Origin: Actinomycetota bacterium
GTDB taxonomy: Bacteria > Actinomycetota > Actinomycetes > S36-B12 > GCA-2699445
DNA length: 52,439 nucleotides
Direction of reading: 5' to 3'
NCBI GenBank assembly: GCA_020438795.1
Contig: JAGQTY010000023.1
Span: 1 to 52,439, forward strand
Below are positions 1 through 8,072 of the stretch, piece after piece. Below the pieces are notes generated by a model that was given only the letters and a program-made list of their open reading frames with translations, made no database searches and was not told where the DNA came from. A program made the position numbers and the translations under genes. Each line of letters starts with the position of its first letter. The first letter of the stretch is position 1.

Positions 1-1
1 G

Positions 2-598
2 ACCGTCGCCTTCACCTGCGCCACGACCACCGTAGCGATGGCCGACGATCTGCAGCGCGGCATCATTGATCGCTTCCGGTCACTGCCGATGGCCAAGGGC
101 GCCGTGCTGGGCGGACGCACAGTGTCGGATCTCTGCTTCTCGGCCATCACTGTCGCGGCCATGGCCATCACCGGACTGCTCGTCGGCTGGCGGACGCACT
201 CCTCGTTCATCGAGATCGTGGCCGCGTTCGCGCTGCTGTTCCTGTTCGCCTATGCATTCCTGTGGATCGGCGCGGTCATCGGCATGAGTGTGCGCAGCCC
301 GGAGATCGCCCAGACCGCGGGGCTCATCTGGCTGTTCCCGCTCACCTTCATCTCCAACGCCTTCGTGCCACTGGAGACGATGCCCAGCTGGTTGCAGACG
401 GTGGCGGTCTGGAACCCGATCTCGTCGGTCGTGCTGGCCGTGCGCGTGCTGTTCGGTAACCTACCGCCGGGCTACGACGCGGGCGATCAGTTCCCCATGC
501 AGCACCCGATCCTGATGTCGGTGATCTGGTGCCTGGTGCTGCTGGCGATCTTCATCCCGCTGGGCATCTCCCGGTACCGCAAGGCGGCCTCCCGCTGA
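2..598 (+). CDS. ABC-2 type transporter permease (DrrB-like), 5'-truncated
   Basis: Membrane subunit of an ABC exporter of the ABC-2/DrrB type; it would pair with an ATPase that should be encoded upstream, outside the window. The frame is open to the window edge, so the start is not visible and 198 residues remain. The visible part holds the GIIDRFRSLPM segment typical of daunorubicin-resistance-type permeases, then hydrophobic segments at about residues 42-62, 69-95, 105-124 and 170-189, ending in a short basic tail. It converges on the threonine dehydratase gene, with only 25 bases between the stops. The substrate cannot be inferred: family members export drugs, lipids or polysaccharides. 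Confidence 0.85.
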   Translation, partial: TVAFTCATTTVAMADDLQRGIIDRFRSLPMAKGAVLGGRTVSDLCFSAITVAAMAITGLLVGWRTHSSFIEIVAAFALLFLFAYAFLWIGAVIGMSVRSPEIAQTAGLIWLFPLTFISNAFVPLETMPSWLQTVAVWNPISSVVLAVRVLFGNLPPGYDAGDQFPMQHPILMSVIWCLVLLAIFIPLGISRYRKAASR

Positions 599-623
599 GT
601 CACCGACCTGCCATGGTCGAACC

Positions 624-1841
624 TCAGCTGCCCGCTGACTCGTGCACGCGATAGCCGGCGCTGCGCAGCGCTGCGAGCACCTGCGCACGGTGCTCGGGGC
701 CGCGCATCTCCAGCACGACCGTTACCTCGACCTCGCCCACGGCGAGTCTCGGGTCAGCGCGCAGATGGTTCACATCGACGACGTTGGTCTCCTGTTCGGC
801 CAGCAGCACCAGCAGCGCCGCCAACGCTCCTGGCGAATCGTCGAGGCGTACCGACAGCGCTTCGAACCGGCCCGCCGCCCGCAACCCATGGTGGATGACC
901 TTGTTGAGGACCAGCGGATCGATGTTCCCACCGGAGAGCACGACCACGGTCGGATCCCGCAGTTCCAGATGGCTCAGCGCCGCCACTCCCACAACACCGG
1001 CTGGTTCGGCGAGCAGCTTGCCCCGCTCGAGCGTGTGCAGCAGCGCTTTGGCGATCTCGGCCTCACTGACTGCGACCGACTCCCGGACCACACCCTCGAC
1101 CAGATCGAGTGGCAGCTCACCGGGACGCGCGACCGCAATCCCGTCGGCCATCGTGGTCGGCCTGCCTTGCAGGGCAACCGGATGGCCGGCGGCGAGCGAA
1201 CGCTGCATGGTGAACGCGCCACTCGCCTGGGCCGCGATCACCGCCACCGACGGCTTCACGACATTCACCGCGCTGGCAACGCCGGCGAGCAGACCACCCC
1301 CTCCGGTGGGAACCACGATCGATGCGACATCGGGGACCTGCTCCAGGATCTCCAGCCCAACGGTCGCCTGCCCGAGGATCACGTCCCTGTGGTCGAAGGG
1401 ATGGATCAGGGTGGCACCGGTCTCCTCGGCAGCGGCTTGCGCCGCAGCCAGCGCATCCTCGACCGTGTCTCCCACCAGGCACACCTCGGCACCGTAGGCA
1501 CGGGTGGCCTCCACCTTTGGAAGCGAGGCGGTCCGGGGCATGTAGACCACGGAGGTCACACCCAGCTGCCCGGCCGCCAGGGCCACCCCTTGAGCGTGAT
1601 TCCCCGCGGAGGCAGCTACGACTCCCCGCTCCCGGTCTGGTTCGGGAATTCTGCTGATCCGCAAGTAGGCGCCGCGGAGCTTGAAGGATCCGGAGCGCTG
1701 CAGGTTCTCGCACTTCAGCAGGACCGGATGCCCGAACATCTCCGAGAGCCAGTTGGCATGTACCACGGGGGTGCGCCGGGCCACTGCTCGCAGGGCGTGC
1801 GCGGCCTCCCGCAACTCCTCGGGCTTGACCTCAGCGTTCAC
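624..1841 (-). CDS. ilvA: threonine dehydratase (threonine ammonia-lyase) with ACT domain
   Basis: PLP-dependent fold-type II enzyme that deaminates L-threonine to 2-oxobutanoate, the first step towards isoleucine or a catabolic step. At 405 residues it matches the TdcB/IlvA form with one C-terminal ACT domain. Lys54 in GSFKLRGAY is the expected PLP lysine, SAGNHAQG at 78-85 is the substrate loop, and the glycine loop at 180-187 binds the PLP phosphate. The ACT domain (about 328-402) suggests allosteric control by an amino acid. The start overlaps the stop of the upstream glutaredoxin-like gene by 11 bases, so it is the last gene of a three-gene operon with an acyl-CoA ligase. Biosynthetic versus catabolic role is not settled by sequence. 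Confidence 0.93.
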   Translation of the reverse strand: MNAEVKPEELREAAHALRAVARRTPVVHANWLSEMFGHPVLLKCENLQRSGSFKLRGAYLRISRIPEPDRERGVVAASAGNHAQGVALAAGQLGVTSVVYMPRTASLPKVEATRAYGAEVCLVGDTVEDALAAAQAAAEETGATLIHPFDHRDVILGQATVGLEILEQVPDVASIVVPTGGGGLLAGVASAVNVVKPSVAVIAAQASGAFTMQRSLAAGHPVALQGRPTTMADGIAVARPGELPLDLVEGVVRESVAVSEAEIAKALLHTLERGKLLAEPAGVVGVAALSHLELRDPTVVVLSGGNIDPLVLNKVIHHGLRAAGRFEALSVRLDDSPGALAALLVLLAEQETNVVDVNHLRADPRLAVGEVEVTVVLEMRGPEHRAQVLAALRSAGYRVHESAGS

Positions 1842-2079
1842 CGATCAGCACCGAACGCAGCCGCTGCGAGTCGACCCTGAACTGGGCGACCTCCTGGCCA
1901 TCCACGAGCACCACGGGCACCCGGGCGCTGTAGAGGTCAGCAGCGGCGGGATCATCGGTGATGTCGATGCGAGCAAAGTCCTCGTCCACCTCCGCGCAGA
2001 CGATCTCGACGACCTGCGCGGCCACCTCACAGAGGTGGCAGCCAGGTCGTTCCATGAGCAGGACTCGTGCGTGACTCAC
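1831..2079 (-). CDS. glutaredoxin-like / DUF836-type thioredoxin-fold protein
   Basis: Small 82-residue thioredoxin-fold protein. The N-terminus gives a beta strand (ARVLLMERP) followed by Cys14-His-Leu-Cys17, the redox CxxC, and a cis-Pro-like strand RVPVVLVDG near residues 49-57. This matches short actinobacterial glutaredoxin-like proteins (DUF836 type). The GTG at 2079 was chosen because it overlaps the TGA of the acyl-CoA ligase gene (GTGA), a translational-coupling arrangement; the frame is open further upstream, but that part only shadows the ligase. It also overlaps ilvA by 11 bases. The role of a redox protein between these two enzymes is unknown; electron donor and partner cannot be read from sequence. 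Confidence 0.85.
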   Translation of the reverse strand: MSHARVLLMERPGCHLCEVAAQVVEIVCAEVDEDFARIDITDDPAAADLYSARVPVVLVDGQEVAQFRVDSQRLRSVLIGER

Positions 2080-3575
2080 CCGCGCAACTCCTCCTTGGCG
2101 ATCTTGCCGGTCGTGTCGTGTGGCATGGCCTCGACGAAGCTCACAATCGTCGGACACTTGAACCGCGCGAGGCGTCCTTCGCAGTAGGCGACCAGTTCCT
2201 CCGTGGTGAGCGAGTGACCCGGGTTGAGTTCGACCACTGCCTTGACCGCCTCGCCACTGTACGGGTGCGGAACACCGAGGACGGCACACTCGGCGACCGC
2301 CGGGTGTGCATCGATGGCTCGTTCCACCTCACGCGGATACACGTTGAAGCCACTGACGATGACAAGATCGGACCGGCGATCCACGAGCACGAGGTCTCCA
2401 TCAGCGTCCCAGTAGCCCACATCTCCGGTGCCGAACCAGCCCTCAGCGTCCGGGCCGTCGGCGCCGTCAGGCCAGTAACCGGAGAACAACGACGGCGCCC
2501 GGACCCAGATCTCGCCCGGCTCTGCCTCTTCTGCGTCATCGAGCCCATCGATCGTGAGGCCAGGCCCACCGGCCCATTCGGGAACGATCTTCAGTGAGAC
2601 GTTGTCGAGGGCCTGCCCGACACAGCCCGCCTTGGGGCGACCCGTCACCAACGTCGTCGCCACCACAGGTGAGCACTCCGTCAGTCCGTAGCCCTCCCAG
2701 ATGGGGTGCCCCGTCACCGTGAGGAACTGATCGAAGAGCGCAGCGGCCAGCGGTGCTGCCCCCGAGAGCAGCAGGCGGACATGGCTCAGCCGGTCACGAA
2801 GGTCGGGTTCCGCGCTCCAGGCGACATACATGGGCGGAGCTCCCGCCACCACCGTGACATCGTGGGCGCGGATGAGCTCGAGCGTGCTGCCAGGATCGAA
2901 GCGACGGCACAGCACGATGGTCGCGCCGGCCGCCAGGCCCAGTGCCAGAACCGCGTTGAGGGAGTAGATGTGGAACAGGGGAAGGACGGCCAGGGACCGG
3001 TCCGTAGCGCTGATCGCCACCGGATCGTCGAGCGCCAGCAGAGCCTCCACATTGGCGAGCAGGGCTCTGTGGGTCAGGATGGCCGGACGTTGCACCCCCT
3101 CGGTGCCGGAGGTGAACAGCAGCACCGCCACGTCCTCGGCCTGCGACTCGGGCAGGTCCACCGCTCCCGAAAGGTCCGACAGTTCCCGCCATGCTGGCGT
3201 ACCGGTGACGATCACTCCACAGGACAGCTCAGGGTCCGGTGCCTCGTTGACCGGATCCACGATGAGGATTCTGGGACTCACGGCTGCAGTCGCCTGGCGG
3301 ACCTCCGAGTCCGCCAGCGACGTGTTGAGCGGAACCGCCACTCCGCCGGCCCTGAGCACTCCGAACAGAGTGACCACGAAGTCCATGGTGTTGCCCTGCT
3401 GGATAGCGACACGGTCGCCGCGTTGTAGCCCCTTGGCGACCAGTCCGCTGGCCAAGGCGGTCACCGCATCATCGAGGCCCGCATAGGTCATGCGCCTATC
3501 GCCCTCGATGAGTGCCACCGAGGCGGGGGATTCTTGCGCGGACGCCGAAAGAACGTCTGCCAGGTTCGCTCCCAC
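2076..3575 (-). CDS. AMP-dependent acyl-CoA synthetase (FadD-like)
   Basis: ANL-superfamily enzyme that activates a carboxylic acid as acyl-adenylate and then as a CoA thioester. With the start chosen here it has 499 residues. The P-loop is TSGTEGVQR at about 155-163, a variant of the usual TSGTTGxPK; YGLTE, a TGD motif, the hinge DRRSD and the C-terminal Lys491 in TTGKIAKEE are all present, so activity is likely. The frame also allows a GTG at 3593, but the GTG at 3575 has CAGAAT exactly 6 bases upstream, matching the leaderless arrangement seen elsewhere in the window. First gene of the operon with the glutaredoxin-like gene and ilvA. Acyl substrate unknown; long- or medium-chain fatty acid is the default guess. 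Confidence 0.85.
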   Translation of the reverse strand: MGANLADVLSASAQESPASVALIEGDRRMTYAGLDDAVTALASGLVAKGLQRGDRVAIQQGNTMDFVVTLFGVLRAGGVAVPLNTSLADSEVRQATAAVSPRILIVDPVNEAPDPELSCGVIVTGTPAWRELSDLSGAVDLPESQAEDVAVLLFTSGTEGVQRPAILTHRALLANVEALLALDDPVAISATDRSLAVLPLFHIYSLNAVLALGLAAGATIVLCRRFDPGSTLELIRAHDVTVVAGAPPMYVAWSAEPDLRDRLSHVRLLLSGAAPLAAALFDQFLTVTGHPIWEGYGLTECSPVVATTLVTGRPKAGCVGQALDNVSLKIVPEWAGGPGLTIDGLDDAEEAEPGEIWVRAPSLFSGYWPDGADGPDAEGWFGTGDVGYWDADGDLVLVDRRSDLVIVSGFNVYPREVERAIDAHPAVAECAVLGVPHPYSGEAVKAVVELNPGHSLTTEELVAYCEGRLARFKCPTIVSFVEAMPHDTTGKIAKEELRG

Positions 3576-3581
3576 GTTGTG

Positions 3582-3587
3582 ATTCTG
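3582..3587 (-). promoter_or_regulatory. candidate -10 element (CAGAAT) for the acyl-CoA ligase operon
   Basis: CAGAAT lies exactly 6 bases before the GTG at 3575. A and T fall at the two most conserved positions of the actinobacterial -10 (TAnnnT), but the first base is C. If used, transcription would begin at or next to the start codon. No convincing -35 was seen. Confidence 0.3.
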
Positions 3588-3661
3588 GCACACAGCGACC
3601 TCGCCTGTTCAGCACATCCGCGGCTATGCGTGGCGCAGGACCGGACAGACGGCAAATGAGA

Positions 3662-3691
3662 AGCGGGCCACGGTTCTCACCGTGGCCCGCT
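3662..3691 (-). terminator. rho-independent terminator of the coiled-coil protein gene
   Basis: Perfect 12-base inverted repeat (AGCGGGCCACGG / CCGTGGCCCGCT) with a 6-base loop. Read on the minus strand it sits 14 bases after the stop of the coiled-coil gene and is followed by a weakly T-rich stretch (TCTCATTTG). This is the strongest hairpin seen in the window. Confidence 0.75.
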
Positions 3692-3705
3692 CCTATGGCT
3701 TCAGG

Positions 3706-4032
3706 TCACTTGCCGGCAGCGTCAGCGGCTGCATCGGCGGCGTTCTGAGCCGTGTCCGCAGCGGCCTGGGCGGCATCGGCGGACCGGTTGCGGATCGCAG
3801 CGGTCGCCTTCTCGATGGCGTCCTCGACGTTCTTGGTCAGGCCCTTGAGACCCTCGAGGGCCTGCTCACGCTGCTCCTTGAGCGCGTCGAGCTGCTGCTG
3901 AGCCTTCTCGCTGGCGTTGCCCACCTGGGCCTGGGCCAGTTCGGTCGCGCTGGCACGCACGCTCTGCGCGGCGTCCTGCAGTTGCTTCACAGCCGCCTGA
4001 AGATCGCTCACGGCCTTGTCAGTCGTAGTCAT
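3706..4032 (-). CDS. small Ala/Gln-rich coiled-coil protein (phasin- or apolipophorin-like)
   Basis: 108-residue protein, almost entirely predicted amphipathic helix: runs of A, Q, E, K and L with heptad-like spacing, no cysteine and no signal peptide. The C-terminal 30 residues become an Ala-rich tail (repeated AADAA). Such low-complexity helices resemble phasins or stress-associated helical proteins, but no family is assigned. The ATG at 4032 was preferred over one 33 bases upstream because GAGGAG stands 7 bases before it. It is monocistronic, with its own terminator at 3662-3691, so probably well expressed. Function unknown. Confidence 0.75.
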   Translation of the reverse strand: MTTTDKAVSDLQAAVKQLQDAAQSVRASATELAQAQVGNASEKAQQQLDALKEQREQALEGLKGLTKNVEDAIEKATAAIRNRSADAAQAAADTAQNAADAAADAAGK

Positions 4033-4039
4033 TGTGACT

Positions 4040-4045
4040 CTCCTC
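4040..4045 (-). promoter_or_regulatory. strong Shine-Dalgarno site (GAGGAG) for the coiled-coil protein
   Basis: GAGGAG, 7 bases before the ATG at 4032. It decides the start over the in-frame upstream codon at 4065. Confidence 0.6.
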
Positions 4046-4215
4046 TCGGTGGCCTTTGCCACCATTTCTACAAGATCGGTATCACCACTCAGTTCCGGCT
4101 CAAACCTGTCGATCCTGGAAGATCGCTGCCGCCGCGACGGCCTTGCACCTCATCAGGGACGCTCAGCCGGGCAACCACGAGTGCCGATCGACCCCCGGGG
4201 GATGCGGGATTCCTG

Positions 4216-4221
4216 CAGACT
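4216..4221 (+). promoter_or_regulatory. candidate -10 element (CAGACT) for the lipase-like lipoprotein
   Basis: CAGACT stands exactly 6 bases before the ATG at 4228, the spacing seen at several genes here. It lacks the first T of TAnnnT, so support is modest. A GAGG overlaps the spacer and could instead act as a ribosome binding site. Confidence 0.3.
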
Positions 4222-4227
4222 GAGGCC

Positions 4228-5820
4228 ATGAAAATGCCCACCACTGCGGCGGCGCTCGTTGCCGGGCTGACACTCACTCTGTCTGCCTGTACGGGCACAG
4301 GGGCCGAACCCAGCACCTCATCAGCATCTGCGTCCGGTGTACGGGCGCTGGCGCTGACCGGCGGCGGCTTCCGGGCCCATACGGGGCACTCTGCCGTACT
4401 CCTGAGCGCACTGAGCCAGAGCGGCAATGACCTCGGGTCCGTGCTCGGGCCCACGAACACCATCTCCGCGAACTCCGCCGCCTCCTGGCTGTTGACCCAG
4501 CTCAGCTACTCGTCGGCATTCGACGAGATGTTCTCGGCCCCGGACGCGGCCGCCAACTGGGACACCTCGGGCTACCTGGGCCAGATCAAGAGCCGCTACG
4601 GCCCGAAGGCTGACTCCGGCTGCAGCAAGACCCTGGCGCCGATCTGCGATGCCGCCCCCGAGCTGGAGCCCTACCTGACGATGGTGAGTGTGGCGGGCGG
4701 GCAGACCAGCAGCTGGCAGGACACCATGACGGGCCTGCTCTTCGACCCGTACGACATGACCACAGAACTCGAAGGCGTCACGCTGGCCAGCCCCCGGCAG
4801 CCCTGGTCGCAGGGCAAGGACCTGTTGTGGGCCACCGGCGTCGTGACCGACCAGGCTGTCATCACCTCCGACGGCGATCAGATCTCCTTCTACACCGTGG
4901 ACGATCAGACCGAGGTGGTCACCACCCCGGTCAGCCTCGTATCCGCGCAGGATGGTTCGCCCTCCGGGTTCCTGAGCGGCAACCCCACCCTGTCGTTCGG
5001 GCCCGACGTCATCGCACCTGGCAAGAACCTCGCACATCTGTCCGCGCCCTCCGAGATCTCGGCCTCCGAGATGGGGGTGATCGATGCCGCGTCGGTCTCA
5101 TCGCCGGCAGCGGCACTGCTCTCGAGCTCCGCCTACACCAGCGAGATCGCGGGCAAGTCCGGTCCCGAGTTCGCGGCTGAGGTGGCCAACCTGTCGCCCC
5201 CCTTCGAGCTGAACACAATGCAGTACGCGGGAGACACCATCGCCCCCGGCAGTCCACAGGAGCTCACCTCGTCACCGATCCTCCGGTTCGCAGACGGCGG
5301 CGAAGGCGACAACACGTCCATGGCCCATCTCATGCGGCACCTGCAGGACACCAGTGGCGGGCAGGACTTCCGGATCTTCCTGATCGCGCACACCCAGGGC
5401 AAGGCGATCCCCGACTACGACGGCTGGGGCTCGGATGTGGCACGTGTCTTCGGCTACCAGACGCAGGGAGGTATCACGAAGCAGTGCGAGGGCAAGCAGG
5501 ATTGCATACCGGTCACCCAGAGCCAGGTGTTCGACCGGTCAGCGCTGAAGAAGCCGTCCGACGCCTGGTCCTACAAGCGGGAGGGTGTGGACATGAAGTT
5601 CGCCTGCCTGGATGTCCAGACGGTCGACAACAGCGCCCTGGGGATCACGCCGGGCGCGCAGGGACAGGTGTGCGTGCTGCAGACGCTGTCGGACCTCGGC
5701 CTCGTTCCGGCCTCCGAGGCACAGTTCGACAAGTACCAGCAGTTCCTGGAGGCGATCGTCTCCGGCATCGCTGACCACGGTGGCTGGCCCATGATCCAGA
5801 AGGCGCTGGGGCTGCCGTGA
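4228..5820 (+). CDS. lipoprotein with patatin/cytosolic-PLA2-like lipase domain
   Basis: 530-residue secreted lipoprotein. The N-terminus is a lipoprotein signal with lipobox LSAC (Cys21), followed by a Ser/Thr-rich linker. Then come three marks of the patatin/cPLA2 Ser-Asp dyad fold: a glycine-rich oxyanion loop LTGGGFRA (about 43-50), a nucleophile-elbow-like ANSAASW with Ser83 in the place of the GxSxS serine, and FADGGEGDN with Asp356 in the place of the DGG/DGA aspartate. It would act outside the membrane on phospholipids or other acyl esters. The elbow is unusual (Asn and Ala replace the glycines), so activity is a prediction. An open frame continues about 550 bases upstream but lacks coding character. 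Stand-alone gene. Confidence 0.75.
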   Translation: MKMPTTAAALVAGLTLTLSACTGTGAEPSTSSASASGVRALALTGGGFRAHTGHSAVLLSALSQSGNDLGSVLGPTNTISANSAASWLLTQLSYSSAFDEMFSAPDAAANWDTSGYLGQIKSRYGPKADSGCSKTLAPICDAAPELEPYLTMVSVAGGQTSSWQDTMTGLLFDPYDMTTELEGVTLASPRQPWSQGKDLLWATGVVTDQAVITSDGDQISFYTVDDQTEVVTTPVSLVSAQDGSPSGFLSGNPTLSFGPDVIAPGKNLAHLSAPSEISASEMGVIDAASVSSPAAALLSSSAYTSEIAGKSGPEFAAEVANLSPPFELNTMQYAGDTIAPGSPQELTSSPILRFADGGEGDNTSMAHLMRHLQDTSGGQDFRIFLIAHTQGKAIPDYDGWGSDVARVFGYQTQGGITKQCEGKQDCIPVTQSQVFDRSALKKPSDAWSYKREGVDMKFACLDVQTVDNSALGITPGAQGQVCVLQTLSDLGLVPASEAQFDKYQQFLEAIVSGIADHGGWPMIQKALGLP

Positions 5821-5842
5821 GGCCGTGGTCACCAAACGGCCT
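5820..5842. terminator. hairpin between convergent genes
   Basis: Perfect 7-base inverted repeat (AGGCCGT / ACGGCCT) with a 9-base loop, starting on the last base of the lipoprotein stop codon and lying 39 bases from the stop of the opposing acyltransferase gene. No T-run on either side, so a terminator role is plausible but not shown. Confidence 0.4.
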
Positions 5843-5880
5843 GCCCAGCCGCGCGCAACTCGGCGATTCTCGTACCAGGA

Positions 5881-6954
5881 TCAGAAGAAGATCGAACGAC
5901 GCTGCACCAGAACGCGGTACAGCTGCTGCTGGATGGTCTCCCTGACCTGATCGGTGAGGTTGAACACCAGCATCGGATCCTCTTCGGAACCCTCCGGGAA
6001 GTCCTCGGTATGGATGGGCTCACCGAACATGATGATCCACTTGCTCGGCAACGGGATCATGCCCAGCGGACCGAGCCAGGGGAAGGTCGGAGTCAGCGGG
6101 AAGTAGGGCAGGCCGAGCAGGCGAGCCAGCGTCCGCGCGTCACCCAGCATCGGGTAGATCTCCTCGGCACCCACGATCGCGGTCGGGATGATCGGCACTC
6201 GCGCATGCAGGGCGGCAGCAACGAACCCGCCGCGCCCGAACCGCTGCAGCTTGTATCGCTCGCTGTAGGGCTTGCCGACGCCCTTGAACCCTTCGGGCCA
6301 CACGCCCACCAGTTCTCCACCGGTGAGCAGCGCCTGGGCGTCTGATGAGGAAGCCAGTGTGGATCCGGACTTGCGCGCGTACTCACCGACGAACGGCGTC
6401 TGGAAGACCAGGTCCGCGCCGAGCATGCGCAGATGGCGTCGCGCGGGATGGTGGTCCAGCAGCGCCACCTGCGTCATGACGGAGTCGATGGCAACCGTGC
6501 CCGAGTGGTTCGCCACCACGAGCGCGCCACCGGTGTCAGGAACATTCTCGAGTCCCCGGGTCTCGACCCGGAACCACTTCTCATACAGCGGCCGGAACGG
6601 CTCCATCAGGACCTTGTCGGTCAGCTCGGGATCGAAGCCGAAGTCGTCGATCTCATAGTCACCGGTGACACGTCGACGAAGGAAACGAAGGCCCCGGGCG
6701 ACGCGTTCGTCCCAGTCGGGTTGTTCGTAATCGCTGCCGGGCAGCGGAGCGAATGACTCGGCTGGCGACTCCACCTCTGCCTCCGCCTCAGGCTCCGGTC
6801 GCTTTGCGCGGGGCTTGGTCCGCGCCGAGCCACCACCGGCCTTGAGCCTGGGCGCATCCTTCGGCGTATGCTCGGTACCGCCACGAAGCGGCGTCACGCC
6901 GCCCTGTGCGCTAGGTTCGTTTCCCGCGATGGGGATGATACGGGCTTCAGGCAC
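5881..6954 (-). CDS. lysophospholipid acyltransferase family protein (Rv0502-like)
   Basis: 357-residue acyltransferase of the PlsC/MGAT-like superfamily, expected to transfer an acyl chain to a glycerolipid acceptor at the membrane. The catalytic block is NHSGTVAID (His150, Asp157), with the longer H-x6-D spacing typical of the NHSG...LD branch rather than H-x4-D; WPEG at about 219-222 is the acceptor-phosphate or EG motif. The first 70 residues are a charged, Pro/Glu-rich linker with no predicted structure. It overlaps the upstream SDR gene by 8 bases, the same order as Rv0501-Rv0502 in Mycobacterium tuberculosis. Exact acceptor unknown. Confidence 0.85.
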   Translation of the reverse strand: MPEARIIPIAGNEPSAQGGVTPLRGGTEHTPKDAPRLKAGGGSARTKPRAKRPEPEAEAEVESPAESFAPLPGSDYEQPDWDERVARGLRFLRRRVTGDYEIDDFGFDPELTDKVLMEPFRPLYEKWFRVETRGLENVPDTGGALVVANHSGTVAIDSVMTQVALLDHHPARRHLRMLGADLVFQTPFVGEYARKSGSTLASSSDAQALLTGGELVGVWPEGFKGVGKPYSERYKLQRFGRGGFVAAALHARVPIIPTAIVGAEEIYPMLGDARTLARLLGLPYFPLTPTFPWLGPLGMIPLPSKWIIMFGEPIHTEDFPEGSEEDPMLVFNLTDQVRETIQQQLYRVLVQRRSIFF

Positions 6955-7978
6955 GACTGCCTCCCCTCGTCAGCAATGATCCCAGAGTCTCCTCGGCCGC
7001 TTCCACTCGATCAGGCGACAACACCCGATTGAGGTCCCTGGCCTCGACGAACGACTCGAATGCCTCACGCGTGCTGTATTCGGGCCGGAAACCGAGTTCC
7101 TCGACCATCCGGGTGGTGTCGATGCCGCGACCGTAGGTCAGGAACCGTACCTGTTCGGGGGAGAAGTCGGCCAGACCGGCACTGATCATGGCCCGGCCCG
7201 CCACTCCCACGACCGGGGGAAGCAGGGGCAGCGCTACCCGGCCGGCCAGCCGGATGGCCTGACTGAGCGCGATGATCCCCTCGCCGGCCACGTTGAACAG
7301 GCCGGGGTAGTCGGCGATCGTGGTCCGGTAGAGGACGTCGAGGCCATCGTCCTCGTGGATGAACTGCAGCCTGGCGTCGTAGCCGGCGACCACGGGCACC
7401 AGCGGCAGCGAGAAATAAGAGGTCATCGGCGTCTGGACCTGGGGGCCGATGAAGTTGGCGAACCGCAGAGTCGTGACGGTGACATCGGGCCTGCGGCGGG
7501 CGAAACCCCGGACGTACGCCTCAACCTCGGCGGAGTCCTTGGCCCAGCCGGTACTCGGACTGTGCCGGGGTTCCACGTCCTCGGAGAACATGGCCGGGTC
7601 GCGGGGACCGGCACCATAGACGCTCGAGGTGGACTTGACCACCAGTCGCTGGATGGACGGCGCCTTCTGGCAGGCGGCGAGCAACTGCATCGTCCCGATG
7701 ACGTTGATCTCCTTCATGGCCACGCGGCCACCGGCCTGCACCGGCGTCGCGATGACGCCCATGTGAACCACGGTGTCAACGTCAGCGGCGTTGATGACCT
7801 TGGAGATGATCGGGTTGCGGATGTCGGCGCGCACGAACTCCGCCCGGCCGATGTCCGCCCGCGGAGGGACAACGTCGACGCCGATGACCCGGTCGATGTT
7901 CGGATCGTCGGTCAGGAGCTTGGCCATGCGGCCACCGAGGTAGCGGGAGACGCCCGTGACCAGAACCACCTGTCCCAT
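6947..7978 (-). CDS. NAD-dependent epimerase/dehydratase-like SDR protein (Rv0501-like)
   Basis: 343-residue extended SDR protein with an N-terminal Rossmann motif GVSRYLGG (residues 9-16) and an acidic residue after the second strand (VIGVDV), as in NAD binders. Where these enzymes usually carry YxxxK, this protein reads STGWAKD: the lysine is kept but the tyrosine position is not Tyr, so either catalysis differs or the protein is a binding or regulatory member. GAGAGGCGG upstream serves as ribosome binding site. It is the homologue of the gene labelled galE2 in mycobacteria, where real UDP-galactose epimerase activity is doubtful. Co-transcribed with the acyltransferase downstream. Confidence 0.82.
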   Translation of the reverse strand: MGQVVLVTGVSRYLGGRMAKLLTDDPNIDRVIGVDVVPPRADIGRAEFVRADIRNPIISKVINAADVDTVVHMGVIATPVQAGGRVAMKEINVIGTMQLLAACQKAPSIQRLVVKSTSSVYGAGPRDPAMFSEDVEPRHSPSTGWAKDSAEVEAYVRGFARRRPDVTVTTLRFANFIGPQVQTPMTSYFSLPLVPVVAGYDARLQFIHEDDGLDVLYRTTIADYPGLFNVAGEGIIALSQAIRLAGRVALPLLPPVVGVAGRAMISAGLADFSPEQVRFLTYGRGIDTTRMVEELGFRPEYSTREAFESFVEARDLNRVLSPDRVEAAEETLGSLLTRGGSRA

Positions 7979-8072
7979 GCCGACCGCCTCTCAGGTTGTG
8001 CCGCGCCCTGCCCGGACCTGTGATCCGGGCAGCTGAACCACTGATGTCCTACTGCTTGGCTCTGCTACTTCG

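Noticed and set aside
642..1880. Long open frame on the plus strand opposite ilvA
   Set aside because: It is the mirror frame of a strongly conserved gene; composition is Arg/Gly/His-rich without domain signs, as expected for antisense frames in high-GC DNA.
3682..4227. N-terminal extension of the lipase-like lipoprotein
   Set aside because: It runs opposite the coiled-coil gene and its terminator, and would bury the lipoprotein signal peptide.
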